From NCBI GenBank assembly GCA_041675325.1, contig JBAYUG010000034.1:1-33054 (forward strand): a stretch of DNA of 33,054 bases, given 5' to 3'. Source of the stretch: CAIKZJ01 sp041675325. Lineage in GTDB: Bacteria > Bacteroidota > Ignavibacteria > Tepidaquicellales > Tepidaquicellaceae. Of the stretch, positions 25,234 to 33,054 are shown piece by piece; position 1 is the stretch's first letter; each line of letters opens with the position of its first letter. A program made the position numbers and the translations under genes. The notes under the pieces are model-generated. The model saw only the letters and a list, made by a program, of their open reading frames with translations, searched no databases and was not told the origin of the DNA.

Positions 25234-27270
25234 ATGGAATTTGCATTACATAAATTACCTGTTCTTGTATTACTGATACCGTTGTTCAGTTTTCTGGTGC
25301 TTTCTTTCTTCGGCAGGAAGCTTCCAAGAAGCGGTGACTGGTTTGCAACAACCTTGATTTTTATTAACCTTGGATTTTCACTGTTTATTCTTTACAGTTT
25401 AACTGTCCTCGGTAAGTATGAATTCAATGTTGAATGGTTTAATCTTGGTGAGAATAAAATTCTGGGGATTACTAACTTTTATGCCGGTTTCCAGATTGAT
25501 CACCTGACCGCAATTATGCTCGTTGTCGTGAACGCTATCAGTGCCTTCGTCCATCTTTTCTCAGTTAAGTACATGGAAGGCGATGCGAAATACAAGAAGT
25601 ATTATGCTTATCTCGGTTTGTTTACATTCTCGATGCTCGGTCTCGTACTCGGTAACAGCATTCTCCTTATGTATGTATTCTGGGAACTCGTCGGTGTAAG
25701 TTCTTATCTTCTGATTGGCTTCTGGTATGAAAAACCCGCGCCGCAGGAAGCAGCAAAGAAAGCTTTTATCGTTAACAGAATAGGTGATGCAGGTTTCCTC
25801 CTTGGTATTCTGATAATATTTTTTACAATAGGTTCGTTTACGTTTAACGGTATTTTTGAAGGAGTCGAAGCTGGAAAGCTCTCGGGCGGTATGCTCACTG
25901 CAGCAGGAATTCTATTATTCTGTGGTGCTGTCGGTAAATCCGCACAGTTTCCATTGCATGTTTGGCTTCCCGACGCTATGGAAGGTCCCACTCCTGTTTC
26001 AGCATTAATCCATGCTGCAACGATGGTCGCCGCTGGTGTTTATCTTGTCGCAAGAGTATTTGTAATGCTGTCTGCAGACGCATTAACCGTTATAACTTAC
26101 ATCGGTGTAATTACTGCTTTCATTTCTGCAACTATAGCTTTAACGCAAAACGATATTAAAAAAGTACTTGCTTATTCTACTATCAGCCAGCTTGGTTATA
26201 TGATTATGGCGATTGGTGTAGGTGCTTATTCTTTCGGTTTCTTCCATCTTGTAACACATGCTTTCTTCAAAGCATGTTTGTTCTTGACTGCAGGTTCAGT
26301 TATTTACGGTCTGCATCACGTTCAGGATATTAGGGAAATGGGCGGACTAAGAAAGAAAATGCCAATTACATTTTACACATTCTTAATGGCAACTCTGGCA
26401 ATCTCAGGCGTTCCATTAACCTCAGGATTTTTAAGCAAGGATGCAATTCTTTCTGCAACGCTTGCTTTCGGCAGCATAAACGGTGGTATTAATTACATCG
26501 TTCCTATACTTGCTTTCTTCGTAGCAGGTCTGACTGCATTTTATATGTTCAGATTGTTAATTCTTACGTTCCTCGGTGAACCAAGAAACAAGGAAAAATA
26601 CGACCATTGCCATGAATCACCGAAACAAATGACTATCCCGTTAATTTCTCTCGCGGTTTTATCTTTCTTCGGATTCTTCTCGTTCAATCCGCTGTCAGCT
26701 GACGGTGGTTGGTTCCTGAATCTTGTAAAGATGCCCGAACATCTTCTCGCGGGAACAAAAGGTGTTATGTATAATTTACTCCCTGTTGAGCAGTATATGG
26801 AGCACGTCCATCATGCTCATTATACTGCAATGGCACTCTCTCTCGTAATATCAGGAATCGGCATTCTCACTGCATTTACTTTCTACTACTGGAAAAAGGT
26901 TAATGTTGATAAACTTGCAGATTCAATAAAACCATTATATAATTTCTCTCTTAACAAATGGTATTTTGACGAGCTCTACGATAAGATTGCTGTTTCAACA
27001 ACAATGGGATTATCAAGAATAAGCGCATGGTTTGATAACACAATAGTTGACGGAGCTGTAAACGGTACCGCAACAGTTACAAGGGTATTTTCAAAGTACA
27101 ACGGGTTATTCGATAATATTGTTGTTGATGGTCTCGTTAATCTTACAGGCGGTTTAGTCGGTGCTTTTGGTCTTATTTTCAGGAAATTCCAAACTGGTAG
27201 AATACAGACCTATATAGCATTCTTGTTGTTCGGAATACTGATTATGTATTTCGTTTTTCGTGTTATGTAG
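25234..27270 (+). CDS. nuoL: NADH-quinone oxidoreductase subunit L
   Basis: A 678-aa antiporter-like proton-pumping subunit, the distal end of the membrane arm. Motifs include YVFWELVGVSSYLLIGFWYE (with the key membrane Glu), HVWLPDAMEGPTPVSALIHA, and the helix-7/8 region KVLAYSTISQLGYM. The C-terminal part, including ALNKWYFDE-like NKWYFDELYDKI, fits the lateral helix and final anchor. A tRNA gene starts 29 bp after its stop. Confidence 0.97.
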   Translation: MEFALHKLPVLVLLIPLFSFLVLSFFGRKLPRSGDWFATTLIFINLGFSLFILYSLTVLGKYEFNVEWFNLGENKILGITNFYAGFQIDHLTAIMLVVVNAISAFVHLFSVKYMEGDAKYKKYYAYLGLFTFSMLGLVLGNSILLMYVFWELVGVSSYLLIGFWYEKPAPQEAAKKAFIVNRIGDAGFLLGILIIFFTIGSFTFNGIFEGVEAGKLSGGMLTAAGILLFCGAVGKSAQFPLHVWLPDAMEGPTPVSALIHAATMVAAGVYLVARVFVMLSADALTVITYIGVITAFISATIALTQNDIKKVLAYSTISQLGYMIMAIGVGAYSFGFFHLVTHAFFKACLFLTAGSVIYGLHHVQDIREMGGLRKKMPITFYTFLMATLAISGVPLTSGFLSKDAILSATLAFGSINGGINYIVPILAFFVAGLTAFYMFRLLILTFLGEPRNKEKYDHCHESPKQMTIPLISLAVLSFFGFFSFNPLSADGGWFLNLVKMPEHLLAGTKGVMYNLLPVEQYMEHVHHAHYTAMALSLVISGIGILTAFTFYYWKKVNVDKLADSIKPLYNFSLNKWYFDELYDKIAVSTTMGLSRISAWFDNTIVDGAVNGTATVTRVFSKYNGLFDNIVVDGLVNLTGGLVGAFGLIFRKFQTGRIQTYIAFLLFGILIMYFVFRVM

Positions 27271-27299
27271 TTTTAGATTTTAACGTTCTTTTATAATAT

Positions 27300-27385
27300 G
27301 CCGAAATGGCGGAATTGGTAGACGCACTGGACTCAAAATCCAGCGAGACTCAAATCTCGTGAGGGTTCGACTCCCTCTTTCGGCA
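27300..27385 (+). tRNA. tRNA-Leu (anticodon CAA), inside the nuo cluster
   Basis: An 86-nt class II tRNA. The acceptor stem GCCGAAA (27300-27306) pairs with TTTCGGC (27378-27384), with discriminator A at 27385. The anticodon stem-loop CTGGA-CTCAAAA-TCCAG gives anticodon CAA. A long variable arm GAGA-CTCAAA-TCTC and a T-arm GAGGG-TTCGACT-CCCTC follow. The CCA end is not encoded. It lies between nuoL and nuoM on their strand. A TATAAT at 27292-27297 is too close to the 5' end to drive the tRNA itself, so it is probably processed out of the nuo transcript. Confidence 0.97.
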
Positions 27386-27428
27386 CTATTCAATAAAAGT
27401 AATTAATATATAAATAAAAATATTTGAG

Positions 27429-29009
27429 ATGATTGAATTTAAACTTCTTGGAATTGGGATACTGACATGGATGGTATTTCTGCCCGTACTGGGTATGATT
27501 ACCGTTCTTTTTGTTCCGAAAAGTGCAGAAAAATCCATCAAGTACATCGCAGTAGGATTTACGTTTTTACTCTTAGTCCTTTCTGTCGTGTTGCTTTGTG
27601 TTTATGATCCGGCTAAAGCAGGAATTAATACTCTTGCTGGTTTCCAGTTCGTGGAAAAGCTTACCTGGATTGATGTTCCTGCATTCCTGTGGGATGGCAG
27701 AATTAAAATTGAGTACTTTTTAGGTGTTGATGGTATCTCTTTCCCGATGGTTTTATTGACAGCCCTGATTTCATTTATCGGCGCTATTTCTTCTTTCAGC
27801 GTTAAAAGAAATGAAAAAGGATACTACATTATGTATCTTTTCCTCGTTACAGGTATGATGGGTGTGTTTGTATCTTTAGACCTGTTCCTTTTCTTTGTAT
27901 TCTGGGAAATTATGCTTCTGCCTATGTACTTTTTAATCGGTATATGGGGAGGCGAAAGAAGGGAATATGCAGCTATAAAGTTCTTCCTTTATACTTTGTT
28001 CGGAAGTGCTTTCATTCTTGTTGTTATGATTGGTCTATATTTCAGTTCAAAAGACCCTGCAACAGGTCTCCATACATTTAACATGCTAACTCTGATGGAC
28101 CCCGCAGCATTTCCTCCCGACTCAATTTTCGGTATGTTAAACGAGACGTGGAGGCTCTTGGCTTTTGCTTCTTTGTTTATAGGTTTCGCAATCAAAGTCC
28201 CGGCTTTTCCGTTCCATACATGGCTGCCCGATGCACACGTTGAAGCACCCACTGCTATATCAGTTATACTCGCAGGTGTTCTTCTGAAAATGGGTACTTA
28301 TGGTTTGTTAAGAATTTCATATTCAATCTTCCCTGACGGAGCAAAATACTTCATGTATCCGATTGCAATCATCGCTGCAATAAATATTATTTACGGCGCT
28401 CTTTGTGCTATGGCTCAGAAGGACTTTAAAAAACTCATCGCTTATTCGTCAATATCACACATGGGTTATGTATTGCTTGGGATGGCTTCAATGACTACAA
28501 TAGGTATCAACGGTGCTATACTTCAGATGTTTAATCACGGTACAATTACTGCAATCCTCTTCCTTTCTGTCGGTATTATTTACGATAGAGCCCATACAAG
28601 AGGGCTGAACGATTTTGGCGGTCTTGCTAATAAAATGCCGAAGTATTTTGCTGTTATCATGATTGCAATGTTTGCCTCAATCGGCTTGCCGGGTTTAAGC
28701 GCATTCATCAGTGAAACATTTATTTTCCTTGGCGCATTCCAGAATGAATTCATTAGAACAATAGCAATCATCTCGCTTCTTGGAATAATTCTGAACGCTG
28801 CATATATACTCTGGACTATTCAAAGATTGTTCTTTGGAAATTTGCCGGAAAAATGGAATGACTTAACGGATATAAACGGCAGGGAATTACTCAGCACAGT
28901 ACCATTAATTCTGATTGTAATATTTCTCGGAATTTTACCGTCATACATGCTGAACTTGATGTCAACTTCAGTTAATACATTAGTTAATTTTATCTGGGGA
29001 ATAAATTAA
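27429..29009 (+). CDS. nuoM: NADH-quinone oxidoreductase subunit M
   Basis: A 526-aa antiporter-like subunit. Characteristic segments are FVFWEIMLLPMYFLIGIWGG (with the key Glu), PFHTWLPDAHVEAPTAISVI and KKLIAYSSISHMGYVLLG. About 14 hydrophobic helices are seen. It follows the embedded tRNA by 43 bp and is followed by nuoN after 18 bp. Confidence 0.97.
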   Translation: MIEFKLLGIGILTWMVFLPVLGMITVLFVPKSAEKSIKYIAVGFTFLLLVLSVVLLCVYDPAKAGINTLAGFQFVEKLTWIDVPAFLWDGRIKIEYFLGVDGISFPMVLLTALISFIGAISSFSVKRNEKGYYIMYLFLVTGMMGVFVSLDLFLFFVFWEIMLLPMYFLIGIWGGERREYAAIKFFLYTLFGSAFILVVMIGLYFSSKDPATGLHTFNMLTLMDPAAFPPDSIFGMLNETWRLLAFASLFIGFAIKVPAFPFHTWLPDAHVEAPTAISVILAGVLLKMGTYGLLRISYSIFPDGAKYFMYPIAIIAAINIIYGALCAMAQKDFKKLIAYSSISHMGYVLLGMASMTTIGINGAILQMFNHGTITAILFLSVGIIYDRAHTRGLNDFGGLANKMPKYFAVIMIAMFASIGLPGLSAFISETFIFLGAFQNEFIRTIAIISLLGIILNAAYILWTIQRLFFGNLPEKWNDLTDINGRELLSTVPLILIVIFLGILPSYMLNLMSTSVNTLVNFIWGIN

Positions 29010-29027
29010 AAATTTAATTATACTTAA

Positions 29028-30533
29028 GTGCAAGAACAAATAATAAAGCAAACATTAATTAGTTTAAGCAGTTTTATTCCCGAGACGGTATTAATTGCCA
29101 CTGTGGTTGTATGTATTTTCCTTGACCTTATTCTCAGGAAAAAATCCGTGGTTGTACCGGTTGCGGGAATAATAGGATTAATAGTCAGCGGATATTTTGC
29201 TTATTTGCAGTTTGGATTTGAAAAGATATTGTTTTCCCGCATGGTTGTCATTGACCCATATTCGGTTTTCTTTAAGTTTCTTTTCATCGTTTCAACTATA
29301 TTCGTTATTATTTTTACTGTTTCCTCAAAAGAAATTCAAGAATCAACTCATCATAACGAGCATGTTTACTTAATGCTCGCAATGACTGTCGGTGCTTTCC
29401 TTATGGCTTCTTCCGTCAATATGATTATGATGTATCTTGCTCTAGAAACTGTTAGCTTATCGTCATACATTCTTTCGGGATACACGAAAAGAGTCAAGAG
29501 ATCATCCGAAGCTGCGATGAAGTATGTTATCTACGGTGCTGCTTCTTCCGGTATTATGATTTATGGTATGAGCCTCTTGTACGGGTTCACTGGTTCAATG
29601 AATATATATGATATCTCGCTTTTCCTTACCACTGCAAACGTCACTGGTAATCCGCTTATCGTCATGGTGATTATTATGATACTTGCAGGATTCGGTTACA
29701 AAATCTCTTCTGTGCCGTTCCATTTCTGGACTCCTGATGTGTACGAAGGTGCTCCTGTTCCGGTTACTGCTTTCCTTGCAGTTACTTCTTCTGCAGCTGG
29801 TTTTGCTGTTATGATAAGATTCTTTTTCAGCACTTTCTTGCAAAGTTACACGATGCTTGAAGGCAAATTGCAGATTATCAGCGGGATAGGATGGACTGAA
29901 ATTATCGTTGTTCTTTCCGTTGCTTCAATGATTTTCGGTAACTTCGCCGCTGTGTGGCAGCAGAGTGTTAAAAGAATGCTTGCCTACTCTTCAATTGCTC
30001 AGGGTGGATATATTCTTCTTGGTTTAACCGTTGCAAATCAGCAGGGTCTGACTGCAATGATAGTTTACCTTATCGCATACCTGTTCATGACACTCGGAGC
30101 ATTCTATGCATTGATTCTCGTAGTAAATAAAATAGATTCTGATGATATGTCCGACATGCGCGGTTTCGGTTATAAAGCACCCGCTGTCGCTGTTTTTATG
30201 GCTGTATTTATGTTCGCTCTTTCCGGAATCCCATCAACAGCAGGATTTATCGGTAAGTTTTATCTGTTCTCAGCTTTGATTGAATCAAAATTAATCTGGC
30301 TGGCAATGGTCGGTATGCTCAACAGCGTTGTATCCTTGTTCTTCTACATTAAAGTATTAAAATATATGTTTCTTATGAAACCCGAAGAAGAAGTAGTGCC
30401 AAAATTTAAATACGGGATAGGTAGCTATGCAGTTTTGCTCCTGCTCGCAGTTCCAACAATGTTTTTCGGTCTTTACTTTGCTCCGCTTATTAAAATCGCT
30501 GAATTGTCAGCCGTACTGTTCGGAATAAATTAA
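29028..30533 (+). CDS. nuoN: NADH-quinone oxidoreductase subunit N
   Basis: A 501-aa antiporter-like subunit starting with GTG at 29028 (MQEQIIKQTLISLSSF). Typical segments are MYLALETVSLSSYILSGY, PFHFWTPDVYEGAPVPVTAF and KRMLAYSSIAQGGYILLG. A fourteen-helix pattern is visible. The leader TTTAATTATACTTAA stands directly before the GTG, in place of a Shine-Dalgarno sequence. It is the last gene of the cluster. Confidence 0.97.
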   Translation: MQEQIIKQTLISLSSFIPETVLIATVVVCIFLDLILRKKSVVVPVAGIIGLIVSGYFAYLQFGFEKILFSRMVVIDPYSVFFKFLFIVSTIFVIIFTVSSKEIQESTHHNEHVYLMLAMTVGAFLMASSVNMIMMYLALETVSLSSYILSGYTKRVKRSSEAAMKYVIYGAASSGIMIYGMSLLYGFTGSMNIYDISLFLTTANVTGNPLIVMVIIMILAGFGYKISSVPFHFWTPDVYEGAPVPVTAFLAVTSSAAGFAVMIRFFFSTFLQSYTMLEGKLQIISGIGWTEIIVVLSVASMIFGNFAAVWQQSVKRMLAYSSIAQGGYILLGLTVANQQGLTAMIVYLIAYLFMTLGAFYALILVVNKIDSDDMSDMRGFGYKAPAVAVFMAVFMFALSGIPSTAGFIGKFYLFSALIESKLIWLAMVGMLNSVVSLFFYIKVLKYMFLMKPEEEVVPKFKYGIGSYAVLLLLAVPTMFFGLYFAPLIKIAELSAVLFGIN

Positions 30534-30557
30534 TATGAATCTTTTCATTAATTATAC

Positions 30558-30593
30558 GGGTTGAATCTTTTAGGTTCAACCCTTTGCTTTTTT
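30558..30593 (+). terminator. Intrinsic terminator of the nuo operon
   Basis: GGGTTGAA (30558-30565) pairs with TTCAACCC (30575-30582), followed by TTTGCTTTTTT. It lies 24 bp after the nuoN stop codon and about 80 bp before the next gene. Confidence 0.85.
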
Positions 30594-30671
30594 GTCAATA
30601 TATGCGAATTATTATTTCTTAAATCAGATATTTTTATTAAGTTATTTAAATAACTAAAGGAGTCTTATTAA

Positions 30672-33053
30672 ATGAAACTAACTTATTTGCTTGTTATAAC
30701 TTTGTTATACACAGCCGCTTTTGCAAACCCGAAAATTCATCCTGATTTGCAAAACAAATTAAACAATGCTTCACCGAATGAAAAAATTCCAGTAATGATT
30801 GTATTCGATAAGCATTTGTCGCTTAATGATTTTAATGATATTAGCTACGATACACCTAAGAAAGAAAGAAGAGCTATCGTTATTGATAGATTGATGAGAT
30901 TTTCTGACCAGTCCCAAAGACAGGTAAGATTATTTGTTGACAGTAGGAAATCTTCAGGTGCTGCTTCAGATGTAGAGATACTCTGGATTATAAACAGAAT
31001 CGCTCTTAAAACTGACGCCGGTACTATCTACGACATTGCGGGTAGTTTTGATGAAGTCGTAATGCTTACTTACGACCCTGAATATCCAGTAGAAGAGCTT
31101 CACGATTCAAAACAAATAACTCCGCCATTTATCGGTGCTCTTACAAGCCCTCAGGCAATCGAGCCCGGCATTACTCTTATGAATGCCGATGATTGCTGGG
31201 TGCAGGGTAATAAAGGTAAAGGAGTTCTTGTCGGTAATGCTGACGACGGTTTCTGGTGGAAACATCCCGACCTCGTAAAAGGTGTTTACCAGAATCTCGG
31301 TGAAGATGCTAATAATAACGGTATGACAATTATCTGGGGAACTGGTACTACATCTGTTTTTGACCCGGGTGATATTAATGGAGTTGATAACGATGGTAAC
31401 GGAAAGATTGATGATTTAGTAGGTTGGGATTATACAACTAACAATTACAATATCACTACTGCTTCTCATGGTTCCGCCACTCTCGGACACGTAGTGGGTG
31501 ATGGTACTATGGGTACTCAGACAGGCGTCGCTCCTGAAGCAAAGTGCCTGCTCACCCGAAACGGTTCCGGTCAGTCACAGCAGATGGCTGCTTTTCAGTA
31601 CGCTCTCCTTATGGGCGTTGATGTTTTTACAAGCTCGTTAAGTTGGAAATGGAATATGTCGCCTAAACCTGATTATTCTGCTATGAGACTCGCTACCGAT
31701 ATGTCTCTTGCAGGTGGAATGATTCATACAAATTCAACGAGCAACGACGGTAATAATAGAGGTATCCCACTGAATATTTCATCCGCAGGTAATTGTCCTC
31801 CGCCTTGGCTGCATCCTGAACAAACTTTAAGAGGTAATGTCAGCGGTGTAATCGGTGTTGGTAATGTAAGCTGCGCTACGGACGTAATTGCTTCCTCATC
31901 ACCATGGGGTCCTTCCACTTGGGGTAACTGGGCGCTCTGGGGTGCTTATACATATCCGATTGATTCAAACCATAAAGATTATCCTTACAGCAGAATGGCA
32001 CCTATTGAACCCGATTCTATGGGGCTCAAAAAACCCGATGTTTCAGCTCCGGGTGAAGGCTCTATATCTACGTACGTAAGTTCGGGAACCGGTTATGGCG
32101 GTTCATTCGGCGGTACTTCATCTGCAACGCCGCATACAGCAGGTTGTGTTGCATTGATGCTTTCGGTTAATCCTGAAATGTTACCAAGAGATATTTCTAA
32201 AGTACTCGAATTGACTGCCGTTGAAAAAGGTGACCCTGGAAAAGATTATAGATATGGAACCGGAAGAATTAATGCCTTTGCCGCTACAAGTTCACCTAAG
32301 TTTACACTCGAAGGAATTAACAATGGCAGCAACATGCTTATCAATAGCACACTCGCAGCCAGCGATACCGCAAGAGAACTCGTAGGATTAAAAATATCGA
32401 CAACCGTTAACCCTCAGGTTGGTTCATTAAAACTTTTGAAGTTTGGTATGACCACAAACGCAACTGGTTCAAACGTTACTTCTTTCGACCTCTACTGGGA
32501 TAAAGATAAGAACAACGTCGTATCAGCAGGCGATATAAAACTAAAGTCGCATCCGTTTGTAAATGGACCTCTTACCTTCGATAGCTTGAAGTTTAAGTTC
32601 CTCGATTCATCAAGAACGCTGATTCTTGCCGCAAGAACTACGTCCTCCGCAACAGGTTCAATGAACGTGAATATAGGACTTACTGACACAAATCAGGTTG
32701 TAGCGTACTATACAACTAAACCTTTTGCAACAAATTTTCCATTCGGTTCAGTAACTTCGTTAACCGGTAATGAACAAACTATGACTTATTCATTATCACA
32801 GAATTATCCGAACCCATTCAATCCTTCGACAATCATAAGCTATTCTGTCGCAAAGGAATCAATGGTTTCAATTCTAGTATTTGATGTGCTCGGTAGGGAA
32901 GTAGCAACACTCGTTAACTCAAGAAAGATTGCAGGAAATTATCAAGTGGAGTTCGATAGCCGCGATTATAACAATTTATCCTCAGGCATGTATTTCTACC
33001 GTATTAGCGCCGGTGATTTCTCCGACCTTAAACGCATGATGCTTATTAAGTAA
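30672..33053 (+). CDS. Large secreted subtilase (S8) with type IX sorting domain
   Basis: A 793-aa exported protease, complete within the window. Signal peptide MKLTYLLVITLLYTAAFA. Residues about 20-150 act as a prodomain. The S8 triad is visible: Asp191 (GNADDGFWWKHPDL), His266 (SHGSATLGHVVGDG) and Ser483 (GGTSSATPHTAG), with probable oxyanion Asn358. The Asp motif (ADDG rather than DTG or DSG) is unusual. A beta-rich region (about 560-705) precedes an 85-residue type IX sorting domain (SQNYPNPFNPSTIISY to KRMMLIK). AGGAG lies about 11 bp before the ATG. Likely degrades extracellular protein; substrate unknown. Separated from nuoN by a terminator. Confidence 0.92.
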   Translation: MKLTYLLVITLLYTAAFANPKIHPDLQNKLNNASPNEKIPVMIVFDKHLSLNDFNDISYDTPKKERRAIVIDRLMRFSDQSQRQVRLFVDSRKSSGAASDVEILWIINRIALKTDAGTIYDIAGSFDEVVMLTYDPEYPVEELHDSKQITPPFIGALTSPQAIEPGITLMNADDCWVQGNKGKGVLVGNADDGFWWKHPDLVKGVYQNLGEDANNNGMTIIWGTGTTSVFDPGDINGVDNDGNGKIDDLVGWDYTTNNYNITTASHGSATLGHVVGDGTMGTQTGVAPEAKCLLTRNGSGQSQQMAAFQYALLMGVDVFTSSLSWKWNMSPKPDYSAMRLATDMSLAGGMIHTNSTSNDGNNRGIPLNISSAGNCPPPWLHPEQTLRGNVSGVIGVGNVSCATDVIASSSPWGPSTWGNWALWGAYTYPIDSNHKDYPYSRMAPIEPDSMGLKKPDVSAPGEGSISTYVSSGTGYGGSFGGTSSATPHTAGCVALMLSVNPEMLPRDISKVLELTAVEKGDPGKDYRYGTGRINAFAATSSPKFTLEGINNGSNMLINSTLAASDTARELVGLKISTTVNPQVGSLKLLKFGMTTNATGSNVTSFDLYWDKDKNNVVSAGDIKLKSHPFVNGPLTFDSLKFKFLDSSRTLILAARTTSSATGSMNVNIGLTDTNQVVAYYTTKPFATNFPFGSVTSLTGNEQTMTYSLSQNYPNPFNPSTIISYSVAKESMVSILVFDVLGREVATLVNSRKIAGNYQVEFDSRDYNNLSSGMYFYRISAGDFSDLKRMMLIK

Positions 33054-33054
33054 T

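Noticed and set aside
27292..27297. TATAAT as the promoter of the tRNA
   Set aside because: It ends 2 bp before the mature tRNA 5' end and has no -35 partner, so transcription would begin inside the tRNA.

Overview
The window looks like chromosomal DNA of a low-GC member of the Bacteroidota/Chlorobiota/Ignavibacteriota lineage. I favour an Ignavibacteria-like organism. This is an inference from three things visible in the sequence: four secreted proteins carry type IX secretion C-terminal domains of the 'YPNPFNP ... GMYFYKVSVNGFSDVKKMMLIK' type, the complex I locus has eleven subunits and no nuoEFG, and many genes start without a clear Shine-Dalgarno sequence after an A/T-rich leader.

Layout. 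(1) Positions 1-6380, minus strand: a potassium-uptake operon in the order kdpF-kdpA-kdpB-kdpC, outer-membrane porin, a small unknown membrane protein, then the first 90 codons of kdpD, which runs off the left edge. kdpF (27 codons) and the kdpD fragment are easily missed. (2) 6551-9304: purB (adenylosuccinate lyase, plus strand) converges on lexA. An unknown 176-aa gene lies upstream of lexA. A strong hairpin separates purB and lexA. (3) 9305-15903: three consecutive genes for secreted proteins with type IX sorting domains. Each is a separate transcription unit ending in a very similar GC-rich terminator. Between the first two lies a tandem array of about 50-bp hairpin repeats. (4) 15904-16510: a gene-free stretch with dispersed repeat words and an 11-bp phased tandem repeat. 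(5) 16511-20003: a TRAP-like acid phosphatase, a subtilisin-family protease without a type IX sorting domain, and birA. (6) 20058-30593: nuoABCDHIJKLMN, with a tRNA-Leu(CAA) gene embedded between nuoL and nuoM and a terminator after nuoN. (7) 30672-33053: a large subtilase with a type IX sorting domain.

How the parts work together. The Kdp ATPase imports K+ across the inner membrane; the co-transcribed porin would give outer-membrane access, and KdpD is the sensor. The Nuo genes encode the membrane arm plus the connecting Fe-S module (B, C, D, I) of a proton-pumping complex I. The NADH-oxidising NuoEFG module is absent here. The T9SS cargo proteins are exported by Sec signal peptides and moved across the outer membrane by T9SS machinery encoded elsewhere. 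I see no defence system, CRISPR-Cas locus, transposase or prophage in the window. The least explained elements are non-coding: the 50-bp hairpin array, the 11-bp phased repeat, the recurrent leader in front of nuo start codons and the CTD-plus-terminator cassettes.
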